From positions 1 through 46,256 of the forward strand of contig MSJH02000022.1 of assembly GCA_001931875.2 (NCBI GenBank): a stretch of DNA of 46,256 nucleotides, in the 5' to 3' direction. This document shows, piece by piece, positions 33,312-44,955 of the stretch. The translations under genes were made by a program, and so were the position numbers. Under the pieces are notes generated by a model. It worked only from the letters and a program-made list of their open reading frames with translations. It was not told the DNA's origin and ran no database searches. The number at the start of each line of letters is the position of its first letter. Position 1 is the first letter of the stretch. This DNA comes from Byssochlamys sp. IMV 00236 (taxonomy: Eukaryota > Ascomycota > Eurotiomycetes > Eurotiales > Thermoascaceae).

Positions 33312-35866
33312 TTATTTTGACATCTTTTCAAGCAAATCTTCACATTCCTTTAAAGTAGGTTCGACAAAGGCGACCTGTTCAATCCTGTAGCAACCAGAAG
33401 AGTTTGTATCCTGTCACATCTCTGTTAATCCCATAAGATATATAAAGACTCAAGTAACTTACAGTAAGAGAGCATAGAACTGACATTCCTATCAGGTCGT
33501 TCAACATATGAATCTGTGTTTTTTGTGTTAGCTTGCTATAGTTGTATGCGGTAATATTTAACAGTGTCTATTTTTTTGTTAGTCATTCGATTATGCTCTG
33601 TTTTATTTTCTATACCTCTTCTCCACCAAAAGCATGGCATGTGCTTGTACCATCATCTAATATCCACTCGATCCAACCTTTATCTTCCAATGCATCGCTT
33701 GATCGTGGTCGAAAAACATGTATGGTTTCATTATTTACAGGATATCCACAAAATTCACATTCAAGTGTCCTAGATGATAGTGGTAAAAGACACATTGTGT
33801 CTACAATAAAAATAAAAAAAGATGAGATGCACATCCTATGTAGCTATTAAAATAAACTAACGTGCAGCTGACACTATACATTGTGTTGGCATAGTGTCAA
33901 GGTCTTGGCTTTGATTTGAGTCATGAGTGACTTTCTGCCTATTTATAAAGGTATGTAGTTTCCATCCAACTATAGTTGCTTCAATTTGAAAATGATCGCT
34001 TTTGGATTCTTTAGCATGCCATAGTGGTATAGGCATACGGAAGGATGAACTCGTCAGAAGTGAAGTGATGGTAGAGACTAGGTTTATCAAGTTAATTTAT
34101 GCAGATAGGTTATCTATCATTCAATACTTTACTGTTGTATACTTTAGTGCCGCAGATCACGCTTCCGTTAACATACCATACTTTTTGTAAGCCGCTCAGT
34201 TGCATATCAGAAGTTGCCAGCTGTTCTAATAGGACATATTGCCCGACTCTTAACTTTCTCGAGTCATGCCCAGCCTCTTCCCAAAGCGTGATATCCATTG
34301 TACCTTTGGTATATTTTTTTTAATATTTGCATACATGCTATATGATATATATATATAGCTTACCTGTTGTATCAGCAATTCGCAAAGCGTATCTATCCAT
34401 TCTTTTCCCATCTTTATAAAAGGGGTTCTATCGTGTATGTTAATAATAATAATAATAAAGAGGGCTCGGCTTACATTTTTGGCTAATCCCACTACTTTGC
34501 CCAATAAAGTTACATTCAACATACAGTGAACAAGATCACTGACATATATCCTTGGTATGTAATTCGAGCAATCCATGAATCCCTAATAAAAGGAAGATTA
34601 TTATTTGTATGCAAAACGTCTCCCTTTACTTACCTCCTCATCACGCTGCAATATCTCCTTTTTCGTGCTATTACTAGAGTTGACTGTACCTTGGCTTTGA
34701 ATATAACTAGATAAATTAGTCTTGGCCAATCCTGCTGCTTGTGCTTCAGATTCTGGCATCAAAAATATGACTGTATCATTTGAGTAGTGTAAGACAGTTC
34801 CAGAAGGATTCATCGGCTGCGGGCCAGCATTGACATATTGTGGACGATAAAGACCCATATAATCATTTCTTCGAAAAATAGATGCCAGCTGAGTCTGTTC
34901 ATCAAACAGGTTTAATATGACAGGAAGTGTATCACTGCTCATGTCTGCCAAATAAACATCTGTCTTTTTCATTCCCTCATGCTTATGTTCCTCAACATGT
35001 ATGATCTTGAGCCAGACATTGTAGTCTGAGAGGCTATGAACATCTTTTATCTTTGTAAAATGGCTCTCAACGAATGCTTTATCACTTTGGGTTAACATGA
35101 TCAAGAGCAAATCAGTGGGTGGAATCAGGGCAATACGTGATCGACGTGGCAGGTTAGGATCCTGAACAGGCATGTTTGCTTTTGGTGGACAGATCATACG
35201 TAGTTTTCGGTTTTTAAAGAAATTGTTGTTGCTGATCCAGGAAGTAAACTTGGGATGCATCATCAAATCCATATATCGTATCTGATCATCTGTCACGGTC
35301 AGTCTGAAAGTGTTGGCAGCCGGTATTGGTTCCCAATCGACAACGGTAGTCTCGAGTAAGAAGGTTTCAGATGAGATGCTATCATAAACAGCTTGGATCG
35401 TGCCAAAATCTAACTTGTTTTAATAATTATTGTATATTTCTTATTATTTGCATAAAAACCTGAATCAAATCCTTTAAACTTTCTTAGAAATGCCTTTTCC
35501 CACTTTTTATAATAAAGAAAGTGTCATTATTGAGAATATAAAACAGTAAAAAAGTATACCTGAACTTCAAGCATGGCTAATAAAACAACATTGGTTAATC
35601 CTGTAGGATACTCAATTAGCATCTTGGCAACGTGAATAGCAACCCAAGACCTAAACGAGAGGAGAAAAGGAGGCAAAAAGAGAGGGAGGAGAATGAGTTT
35701 GACTGATAAAGGTTTACATACACACACACACACGATCTCAGTACCAAGGAATGTTGGCAGATTGAATCATCACTGTACTATTTGGGTTTTTGTCTGCCTT
35801 TTTCAAAAATAGCTGATGAAGACTTGTTTGTGTTTCTAGCACTAGTTTCTCAAATGCTTTGGTCAT
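33312..35866 (-). CDS. Multi-OB-fold protein with zinc-ribbon-like segment (SHLD2/MEIOB/RPA1-like)
   Basis: Eleven exons: 35866-35745, 35650-35560, 35502-35460, 35409-34634, 34582-34475, 34427-34364, 34303-34133, 34077-33862, 33800-33616, 33567-33463, 33410-33312. They give 659 residues. The N-terminal ~110 residues look helical and precede a strand-rich region. An OB-fold follows at ~370-450: RMDRYALRIADTTGTMDITL, then LRVGQYVLLEQL. A C-terminal OB-like region (~450-630) contains CIVSAAHTMC, then LECEFCGYP, and a further Cys-His, resembling the zinc ribbon embedded in the last OB-fold of RPA1, MEIOB and SHLD2. Single-stranded DNA binding is therefore likely. Which family member this is cannot be settled by eye; SHLD2-like is my best guess from the C-terminal pattern. 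Confidence 0.7.
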
Positions 35867-36462
35867 AATGTTGTATGCAAAAGAAAGACCTTTTTTTTTA
35901 AAAAAAAAAAAGGGAAAACTTTTTATGACTCAGTTTAATAGCTGTCAAATGCCGTCAAATAAGCTCAAAGGGGGGGAGGATGGTTATGCTTTGAAAGTTT
36001 AAAAAATAACTCAAATTTATTTTTATGTAAAGCCTCGAACAACCAAAATGACTCAAAGGGGGCTTATTTTAAAGAAAGAAAGGTTACATACTTAAATATC
36101 AAAAATAAGGAAATACGTTTTCATCTTAAATGTACTTGATGATAAAGTAACAGAGTTTAAATGTGGATAACAAAGACTGTTTCGTAGACAAGTGACCCAC
36201 TCGTGTATGCTCCTCTTTGGACACAAATAGCGTGTTGTCCCTTAACATTAACATGAAATATTAAAAGAACATGGATTTCAGTTCCTTGTTTTTTTTCTAT
36301 GGCTTGTAAGATTTTTTGACTGACAAGTGGCCATATATATCATCGACTAAGGATCATTATAAGAAAGAAGTGGAACAATTCTTTTTAATCATACGATTTT
36401 TAAATAGTTACTTTGTGAAATGATCTTTTCTATCGGACCATACGAGGAGGAAGAGGAGGAGA
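35867..36462. other. Intergenic region
   Basis: Divergent spacer between the OB-fold gene (-) and the small gene at 36463. 35890-35911 is a T/A run. No gene-sized ORF. A GA-rich purine tract (36442-36462) immediately precedes the small gene's ATG. Confidence 0.4.
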
Positions 36463-36703
36463 ATGCAGGGAAATGGACAAGCGTCCCATCATGATCCGGA
36501 GACTGTCTTTGGGCCTGGCAGAAGTAGTCCTTTGAGGGCATCAAAGGGGGGACTGTATCCTATATCATTTATTCTGTGTTCTTAACTCACTTTCTTTCTT
36601 GGCTCGAAAATATGACAGACGAGCAGAAAAAGGAAGTTTGTCAAGACTGGATGCTACAATTGTACAACGTAGCACTTGGTACAAGGAGAATGTCAGACTT
36701 TGA
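36463..36703 (+). CDS. Spliced 58-residue small protein (unknown)
   Basis: Two short exons, 36463-36554 and 36619-36703, join through a 64-nt GT-AG intron into a 58-residue basic protein. It begins MQGNGQASHHDPETVFGPGR, passes through a Ser/Arg/Gly-rich middle, and ends ATIVQRSTWYKENVRL. The composition is natural for a disordered nuclear or ribosome-associated small protein, and the intron size fits this genome. It is too short to be found by ORF length alone. No family recognised. Confidence 0.4.
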
Positions 36704-37190
36704 GGTTGTTGATTTACATGTAAAGTGAACACTTGTGATGTGTACTCTTGACCCCTCGTATCCAAAAGAGAATACACCAAATAATCAGTATAGAGTAACT
36801 TGGTGATTTCTCTCTAAAAAGGGCGAATAAAAATAAAAATAGTGTAGATATTAGTGACGAATAGCTAGTAAGTCAAACCAATACATTCTTTATTATCATA
36901 ACTCTGGAGTTCCTTCCTCTATTGAGCAAATGAGGAGAAGTTTAATTGGATTATTTATGATTATTTATTGAAGGGGTATAAGTAAATAAAGTAAAAGATG
37001 GCTTTAACCTTTGCCCAATTCAGGGACAGTGTTTCAATATAACCAAATAAAGAAGGAGTCATTGTATTATAATGAAAACTCTTTATTGTTTTCTTTTTCT
37101 TATTTACTCTCCTATTTTTATGTCTTTTATATAAAATATTGCTCTTAGTTTCTTTCCTTTTTTTTTCCTTTTCTTTACTATATTTATTTA
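36704..37190. other. Intergenic region
   Basis: Ends with an extended C/T-rich leader (37079-37180) for the RasGEF gene. A minus-strand ORF (37254-36961) is basic low complexity read across that leader and is not supported. Confidence 0.4.
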
Positions 37191-38989
37191 ATGCAACCGG
37201 AACTTCCCTTTTGCAGCATGTCGACACCAAGAAAAAGGAGAAGCAGTGATACATCTATGGATATACATCCAATCAACAAAACACTACCAAATTCCCAGTC
37301 AATGTCATGTTTACATGCAGTCAATAAAATACCAAAGCAAAGTCTTCTTATTCAACATGTTCTGCCTCCAAGAAAAGTATCAGAGGGGGATATCATCCTA
37401 AAGCGACCACCTATTCCTCCCAGAACTAGTAGTATGCCTCTGAGATTATCTCCAAAAGTTGCAACTCAGACTAAAATCGTAAATGATGAACAGTAAGTCT
37501 CCCCCTCCTTTGAAGTTTATATCTTGAGATATTCACCTTTAATCAAGCAATCCTTGGACAGCACTACTAAGGATTCATAGAAAGGAAAACGAGGTAGATC
37601 AGGATGACCATTACCCCATTTCATGCAATTAATAATTTATTCAAGGCTAATAAGCGTATACGATCCATTGAAAAATACAAGAAAGCACAGGATGAAAAGA
37701 GAACAATAAAGGTTGTAGAAAATAACAATATAGTCTTGATACACGAGTGGATTCAGGACAGATATCAAATTGTAGCCGGTAAAGCAGACACACTGTTTGA
37801 TAAGCTTTTGGACGAAGATGATGACTATCTTGATGCTTACTTGATGAATCATGTAAACTTTATACCTTCTACACAATTACTAGATCAGCTTATCGGCGTA
37901 TTTTATACTCGAAAGTTATATCAAACAAGGTAAGTTTGCTGCGCATCCTATTAGACTTGAAGAATAACCATTCTTTTTTCAGGATCCTTTACATCATTCG
38001 TCGATGGTTAGCAGTACGTTACTGTAGCTTTGAACAGAGCCATTCGCTATTTGAACGATTATCTGCATTTTTAACAAGAGAATATGGTGCATATAGCAAT
38101 CAAATACAATTGATACAACTCATCATATACAGTCAACATCGAGAATTTCGTCTACCTTTACAGCTTGATTACGCGTCTTTGGCTTGCGATGATGTTCCCA
38201 TCCTCTCAGTGGACTCAAAAAGTATTGCTCGATATTTGTGTTTGATAGACTATCAGACTATGGAATATATCGTAATGCATGAATTGGTTGATTATAGTAA
38301 TACTACGAATCAAGGATGTATTCATAGTATGACAACACGATTTAATATGGTTTGTACCTAAGTATGCCATTCTAGCCCGGTTTTTTGTACTAATGTAAAA
38401 TATATATATAGTTAAATCATTGGATTGCATTTGAACTGCATAATACCAAGACATTAAAGGCTAAAAGAGCCTTAATTATCAAATTTATTGAAATATCCAA
38501 GGTAAACAATAAGTGTTACCTATATATGTATTCCTTAAACTCATATATATGCTTGCTGCGTTGCAGTTTTGTCTAGCCTTGAACAACTTTCATGCATGCA
38601 TGATCATCACGATGGGACTGTCTAGTACATCGAATAAATTAAAACAAGCATGGCAATCCTTGTCTAATCGAGAAATGAATACGTTCACAACACTTCAAAA
38701 ATTGCTAGATGTAAGCTCAAACATGTTGTATTACCGACGCAAGATCGAATCGGCCAAAAAGTTACCAGTGATATCATTTTTGCCTGTGATACTTAAAGAC
38801 ATTACATTTCTAAAAGAAAATGCAACCTTTCTCGTCTCTCAATCCGACTTGATTAACTTTTCAAAATGTCGATCCATCAAAGAGTTTATCGAAAAGCAAA
38901 GAGCCTTGATCAGTAAACAGTACCGTTTCCAGCAGGATGACTCAACTGGCCATTGGTTGGAATATCGATTGAAACAGGCCAACATATAA
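37191..38989 (+). CDS. Ras guanine nucleotide exchange factor (CDC25 family)
   Basis: Five exons (37191-37492, 37603-37929, 37983-38349, 38412-38501, 38567-38989) encode 502 residues. Residues 1-100 are basic and Pro-rich (KRPPIPPRTSSMPL). A RasGEF N-terminal (REM-type) domain spans roughly 105-270 (HAINNLFKANKRIRSIEKYK … IIRRWLAVRY). The catalytic CDC25 domain runs to the end: KSIARYLCLIDYQTMEYI (SCR1-like), NHWIAFEL (SCR2), FHACMIITMGLSSTSNKL (SCR3) and RRKIES … PVISFLPVILKDITFLKENA (SCR4-5). The first intron is longer than the rest (110 nt). Should activate a Ras-type GTPase. The start could be 37191 or the next ATG at 37218. Confidence 0.9.
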
Positions 38990-39001
38990 GCAACTTTATT
39001 A

Positions 39002-39352
39002 TTATTGTTCATTCCCAAAGGTGAATGGATCACCTTTCCTTAGTTTATTCTTTACATTCGGTAGAGCGTAGTTTACTGGCTTATTCGCGCAACTTCTCTT
39101 CTCTCTTGCGTGCTTCTCTTGATTTGTTGACTGATCGTTATCTATGTATACAGATATATTCGATGTCTTCTTCTTTCTTGATTGTTTCTTTCTCTTTAAT
39201 CGTTCGTTTTCTAACCTCAATTCAAAGCTCTCCTTTTGTAATTCGATGACCTTTTGTTCTAGCAGCGTCACTCGCTGATTCAACCTTATATTCTGTTTTA
39301 TTACTTCTACATTTTGTTCATTAAATCTTTTGATTATTTCTTCAATGTTCAT
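39002..39352 (-). CDS. SGO: Compact shugoshin-like centromere protein
   Basis: A single exon of 116 residues starting at 39352; an upstream in-frame Met would add an unlikely hydrophobic N-terminus. Residues 1-55 are a coiled coil (NIEEIIKRFNEQNVEVIKQN, then LRLENERLKRKKQSRKKK), matching the shugoshin N-terminal domain that binds PP2A. Residues ~90-116 contain KPVNYALPNVKNKLRKGDPF, matching the conserved basic shugoshin C-box. Shugoshins protect centromeric cohesin and aid chromosome biorientation. The usual long variable middle is almost absent, leaving the two conserved ends nearly adjacent. It ends 12 bp from the RasGEF stop. Confidence 0.75.
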   Translation of the reverse strand: MNIEEIIKRFNEQNVEVIKQNIRLNQRVTLLEQKVIELQKESFELRLENERLKRKKQSRKKKTSNISVYIDNDQSTNQEKHAREKRSCANKPVNYALPNVKNKLRKGDPFTFGNEQ

Positions 39353-39498
39353 AAAAATAACTACTTGTAAATACAATAAAAAGGATACAAAAAGAAGATG
39401 TTGTCGAAAAGATTCTGAGCGGAGTTTTAGATATGAAAAAGGAGGGACAAGAATAAAAAAAAGAAGGTTGTCCAGTTTTCCCATGTTATTGTATATTC
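39353..39498. promoter_or_regulatory. Short divergent promoter
   Basis: 146 bp separate the ATGs of the shugoshin (-) and the glycosyltransferase (+). A-rich; no individual element stands out. Confidence 0.45.
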
Positions 39499-40557
39499 AT
39501 GTTGGCCCACTGGAAAACAAGCAGTTCAATTATTTTATCTACAGCATTATTATTTATACTTTATTATATACAGTTTAAGAATAAAGAAAAGGCCATTGCT
39601 GAGATTGAGACAAGCTCATCTGATCACCCTTGCTCATGTCCTCCCAAGATCAATACACAGTTTGGTGAACAACGACCGGTTATCGTACCTGACACTATGC
39701 CATCTATACCATCAGATATCAGAGACAAAATACAGGAAAATAGGCTAGAAAATGATGACCTCATTATCACTGTTGCAGGATACGACATGCGGCTAGACCT
39801 CTATAACTGGATAGAGTTTATGAAAGCAGCTAATGAGCATCGATTTCTTGTATTTTGTACAGATTCTGATCTGTATCGTCATTTGACAATTGCAGGTTAT
39901 GAAAATCGAGCTGTCCTTGTACCTGATGATTGGTTGTGGTTTTCAAACAGCAGCAGCTATACCCCTTGGATCCTTGAGCGACTCGTGCACCTGGATATTA
40001 ACCCACTGATGCTAGACATCCATCAGCTCATCCTTTGGCCAAGAGCTCGAGAATATGTTAGTACAATGATGCATGTACGTTGGGATACTCAATTGATCGC
40101 GACAGGCCGAGATGCATCTCATCTTCAGGGCGGACTGATTTATTTGATGCGGGATTCTTATCAAGTTAAACGATTGCTAGCTCAAGTCGTGCAAAGTCAA
40201 ATGTATGAACCTACACTCTCGTTTCAGGAAGTATTCCATCAAGCTCTTAGCCAAACTCATATTCACGTTAAGTCTGGATTTGTCCTTCTTTTGGATGACA
40301 TTCATTTTCCTAATGGTGAAGTATACTTTGAGCAAAAACATTCAGGAACCGCTGGTATAGAACCTTATATGGTTTATGTAAATCACAAGGTAAAATATAT
40401 ATATATATATATATACAAACAAAGAAAAAACAAGCTAATGTTGCCATAGTCTGGAAAAGAGCGTGTTGATCTATTGAAAAATAATAGTTTATGGCGCGTT
40501 GATGAAGACCGTGTCAAGCAAATAGATGATCAACTTGCTGCGGCACTTAATACATAA
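39499..40557 (+). CDS. Type II membrane nucleotide-sugar glycosyltransferase
   Basis: Two exons (39499-40389, 40450-40557) encode 332 residues. Residues 10-25 are a signal-anchor (IILSTALLFILYYIQF), so the enzyme should be type II in ER or Golgi. The catalytic domain resembles nucleotide-diphospho-sugar transferases (RhaGT/PF03407 type): HRFLVFCTDSDLYRHL carries a D-x-D, followed by NPLMLDIHQLILWPRAREYV and QGGLIYLMRDS. The acceptor and sugar are unknown. The intron begins in an AT microsatellite. Confidence 0.8.
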
Positions 40558-41171
40558 TATTATGCTTTTTCTTTTTTCTTTTTTTTCCCGCTTATTGGAA
40601 GATCTTTTTCTCTTTTTTTCCTTACACTAAACTTGGTCTAATAAAGAAATGAAATTACCCGATTCGCCCAATCTGAGCTTTACTTGTAGCCTAGTTTCTC
40701 TTTGTCTTACTTCATTACGTAAGCACCCTGATAAAATACGCGTTTATTTTGCATGGACAGAGAATCAAGAGGAGGATAAAAAGAAAGAGAATTAAAAATA
40801 AGCATCAAAGTATAAAGATAGAAGCTATTGCTATTTATCAAGTGTGATACTTTATATAAAATGACCCGATGGGAACATGCAGAATAATGACATAATTCAA
40901 CTAACCCCCCAGCATTGTCTCTACATGTTTAGTTTCATAATTTATAATAATAACACACCTTGTGTACTATATCTTACTCTTCATTCTACCAAGGATAAAA
41001 TACAAGTCATCATAAAATGCAACATATGGAAGTATGCAGGTTTATGCGGGTAATCCTACTTGCGGGAAAAAAAAAAGAAATTCTGTTTGTATCAGCGAAT
41101 TTCGGAAAACTATTTAAATGCGTTTCGATTCATTTTCTTTTCTTCACTTTTGAAACAAAATTACTTTAAAT
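40558..41171. other. Promoter region of the reductase
   Basis: 614 bp without ORFs of note. ATTTAAAT near 41113 sits ~60 bp upstream of the ATG and could act as a TATA-like element, followed by a C/T-rich leader (41130-41150). Confidence 0.4.
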
Positions 41172-42296
41172 ATGACTGCTGATTACGTTGTCTTGAACAG
41201 AACTGGTGATAAGATGCCTCTTCGTGGCTTTGGTTGCTGGAAGATTCCCAAGGATGTCTGTGAGGAAACTGTCTATAATGCTATCAAGGTCGGATACCGT
41301 CACTTTGATGGTGCCTGCGACTATGGTAACGAAGTCGAAGTCGGACGCGGCATTAAGAGAGCTATTGATGAAGGTTTGGTAAAGAGAGAAGATTTGTTCA
41401 GTAAGTATTTATATGATGGCTGTGATGTAATATATTAAACAAGAAACCAGTCGTAACAAAGTTATGGAACACCTTTCACAACAAGAAGCATGTACGACCT
41501 TTGTGTGAAAGACAACTAAAGGACTGGGGCTTGGATTACTTTGACCTTTACCATGTTCACTGTAAGTTGACAAGCTCATAATCTATTCATGTGCTCACGT
41601 ATATTACATAGTCCCTATCCCTATAGCCTATGTCGATCCTTCCGAGAAATATCCTCCTGAATGGTTCAAGAAGGGCAAGGATACTATCGAACTTGAAGCT
41701 TCACCTATGCATGAATGCTGGGCTGAAATGGAAAAACTCGTTCAAGATGGTTTGGTACGCAACATTGGTGTCTGCAACTTCAACTGTCAAGCTTTGATTG
41801 ATTTGCTTGCTTATGCCAAGATCAAGCCCGCCGTTTTACAAAGTACGTGTCTTTAGCTGCTGACCTTGCCATCTTTTTCTCACACACCTTTTTATAAATA
41901 GTTGAATTGCACCCTTACTTGCCTCAAGAAAATCTCTGCAAGTGGGTTAAGGCTCAAGGCATTCACATCACTGCTTACTCATCCTTTGGCCCTGCCTCTT
42001 ATGTTACCTTGGGTGAACACGGCAAGCAAGCTCCTTCTTTACTTGATCACGACATTGTCAACTCAGTCGCCAACAAGCACAAGGTCTCTGCCGGTCAAGT
42101 CTTGTTGCGCTGGGCCTTGGACCGTGAATTTGTAGTGATACCCAAGAGCCAGAACGAGCAAAGAATGAAGGATAACTTTAACATTTTGGATATCAAGTTG
42201 GATAATGAAGACAATAAGGCTTTGGATTCACTCAAGTCTTTCAACTTGAGATTCAACGACCCCAAGGTCTGGTTTGACTTGCCTCTTTTCGCTTAG
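41172..42296 (+). CDS. XYL1: Xylose reductase-type aldo-keto reductase
   Basis: Four exons (41172-41400, 41451-41561, 41612-41842, 41902-42296) encode 321 residues, the usual length for fungal xylose reductases. The catalytic tetrad is complete: Asp46, Tyr51 ([14 protein letters not shown]), Lys80 (VTKLWNTFH) and His113 (DLYHVHFPIPIAYV). The NAD(P)H-binding [14 protein letters not shown] segment is present near the C-terminus. Predicted to reduce xylose and related aldoses to polyols. Codon choice looks more biased (CTC/TTG Leu, GTC Val) than in neighbours, suggesting higher expression. Confidence 0.93.
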
Positions 42297-42388
42297 GCTT
42301 CTTTTTTGTTTATTAGAAATGTATATATAATAAAAAAAAAAAATACAAGACATTTAAAGCAAAGGCCTAAAAGGGGAGAGATGAAAAA

Positions 42389-43941
42389 TTAGCAGTCGTT
42401 TTCTTTAATAGACTCTAACAAGACATGTCTAGAGTGAATGCCTTGGTATCGTCTACGTTTAGCATCAATCCATAGCATTGATTCGGCATAGGTTCGTGGC
42501 AGAATACGTCGAAGTCTGGTATTGGGGTTGCCTGTTGTCAGTGTAAAGTGGAACACATTGGTGACTTCACGAGTATCCTTTTCAATGTTGATGACTTCAG
42601 CTACAACACGAACCTGTACTGTGCGATGAGGAAATCCCTCAGAAAGGACAATACAAGACTTCAGATTCAGCAATGTTCCTACATGAACTGGTTTCCTAAA
42701 TGCTACCTCATCCATGGATAGTAAGGTAGGCGAAGGTGACTTCATGAAAAGTGCTGTATTGGCATAAGCCAACTCATAAGCACGACGCATCAGATATCCA
42801 CCAAAGATATTATTGTGAATATTTCTGTCCTGTGGCTGCATAATAAAGTTACTCTCAATTCTCGTGTCACTCATCCAGACCTTGTCTTCGGGTAAAGGCA
42901 GTTTTTCATCTGATGTATCACTTATGTATCGAGAATACTCCAAGAATAGATCATGAATGTCTAACCGCTCAGCAGGTGTAGGAGGCTGACGCATGAGAGA
43001 TGCTTCGGCTTCTCGTTTCTTTCTTAGTTTGGTAGCCTCTGCCATTTCAAATAGATGTTCTTCGGCTTTCGATGTCAATCGCAGTGGGTTAATTTTGACA
43101 GGTTTTTGTGTGACAGAGTCTATGGCTACCATGGTAAATCGTGTAGCCAAAACTGTATTCTTGCCAAGGACACATAATGTATCTGGAGTCTTGTCGTTGT
43201 CTTCTGGAATTTCGTCTCCACATGTCTCGGCCTTGATGAATACTGCAGGATAAGTGTCAGTTTACTCTTGAACTTTTGAAAAAGCATTCTTTTTACCCTC
43301 CATTGAACTTGTTCCTACATAAGTAACGTGTCCACTTAGTTTGTAATTTTGTATACCTGCTTCAGGTAAAAATAAGTCAAGACGATCGACACTGGCAGTA
43401 ACAATGGTAACAGGTGAGACATTTGGGTTTCCATTATCGATATGCTTGTAAGCAATAGCTCCCGCAAGTGCATCAAGATCTAGAATGGGTAAGAAATCAT
43501 AAGATAATCAGCATTTATTATACCTTCTAGTAGTTTTCCGGTTCTAATTTTTCCATCAGAGAATATGTATTGGTCTAAAAGTTCAGGATCAGACTTGAAA
43601 GGTAAATATTCTTCCAAGTAGCTGTCTTTCATCTGTCATAATGTTAAACAATGCACACGTAAAAGCAAGCAACTTACAGTTCTTTCGATTAGTAATCGAG
43701 GCTCAGTCGAAGCAACGACAGGACGTTTACACTCTCTTTCAAGTATTTTGTCAGCCCAAAATCCAGTAGGTTTAACTGTGAATGCACCATGCTTATCTAT
43801 TTATGCAATCAGTAGACTATAAAAGGGTGTAAACAGTCATAATTTACGATCAATTCTATAAAGTGATCGGGATTGTAAGCTAGTGTTTCTTAATTGTGAA
43901 ACAACTCTTTTTATTAGACTTTTGGTTTGACAGGCAAGCAT
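42389..43941 (-). CDS. Mitochondrial acyl-CoA thioesterase, ACOT9 type
   Basis: Five exons: 43941-43848, 43796-43678, 43632-43524, 43479-43297, 43242-42389. They give 452 residues, close to animal ACOT9. The N-terminal ~31 residues (LIKRVVSQLRNTSLQSRSLY) look like a mitochondrial targeting peptide. Two hotdog domains follow. The first contains GKLLEDLDALAGAIAYKH and SGHVTYVGTSSMEVFIKA; the second NIHNNIFGGYLMRRAYELAY and FRKPVHVGTLLNLKSCIVL. These are the paired acyl-CoA hydrolase elements. It should hydrolyse acyl-CoA to free acid and CoA in mitochondria. Converges on the reductase gene with ~90 bp between stop codons. Confidence 0.9.
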
Positions 43942-44955
43942 ATTGTAATAACGCAAAAGAAGGGAAAAAAAAAAAAGCCCAGTGATTTTCTCTGTGAAGA
44001 TTTTACGATTGATTCCAAGTCCGTCAGCGAGGGTGTGAAACTATACCATTCAGCTGTAGTTGACTGCTGACTATACAATATCAATAGTGTAATTGTGATA
44101 GCTCTAATAACAATGACATTTAAGACCACACAAGGTAATTTGTCCAATAAAAAGAATTCAATAGAATATATTAATTCTTGGCTATCTGTCATTTCTGTAA
44201 AATGATGGACTTTATTTAATATAACATCCAATTGAGCGCAATAATAAAGACCTCCCCGGTCAAAATGACAGTAACGATAACAAAAGATAAGAGTTGATTC
44301 CTTGGGGCAAACGGCCGTGTTGTAATTGATCTATAGCACTTGATTAAAAGTTGTCAGATACAACAAGAGTGAGAGTAGTGATAGATGTAAAAGGCAGAAA
44401 CATCAACCTCTAAGGAATATGTCAACAAAACCAAGCTTTTTAATTGATCATCCTAAAATTGAGGTTGATGAACTATGTAGAGAACTGTTGATATTAATAT
44501 TAAATCTACTGGTAATCGAAGAACTGTTACGCAAATCAAAAGACTCATAGAAGTACATACTGATTAATATTTTGTAGAATCAATGTTCTTACACTTGTAC
44601 GTATGGATTTAACATGGAGATTCTTGGCGCACTCCTTCATGCACTACCAAATACACTTATAACGCGTCATACCCAATTCTCATTGGCCATACTTAATTCA
44701 TGCAATATTCTGTCGTGTATAATATTTTTAAATCAGCATCGAAAATAGCTCTCAAAAAAAAAAAGTCAAAACTTTTCACCGCCGTACAAAATAGCGGTTT
44801 ATTTTTAGAATTATACAACAAACCTGCGGTGTAATGTAAACATTAGTACGAATAAGGAAACCCCGAGCCACTTATAAATTTTTAATTAATAGTCACTTCG
44901 GACTGGTTTTTATCTAGCAAAAAAGTATAAAAGGAGCTCAATTCTGCAAATTATT
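43942..44955. other. Intergenic region
   Basis: 1 kb between the thioesterase start (-) and the U5 gene (+). A minus-strand ORF (44231-43914) overlaps the thioesterase start in another frame and is not supported. Nothing else recognised apart from the U5 promoter elements at the right end. Confidence 0.4.
44926..44932 (+). promoter_or_regulatory. TATA box for the U5 snRNA gene
   Basis: TATAAAA lies about 30 bp upstream of the likely U5 5' end, the expected spacing. Confidence 0.55.

Noticed and set aside
43914..44231. 105-codon minus-strand ORF at the thioesterase start
   Set aside because: Overlaps the true start and presequence of the thioesterase in another frame; low-complexity Phe and Ile runs.
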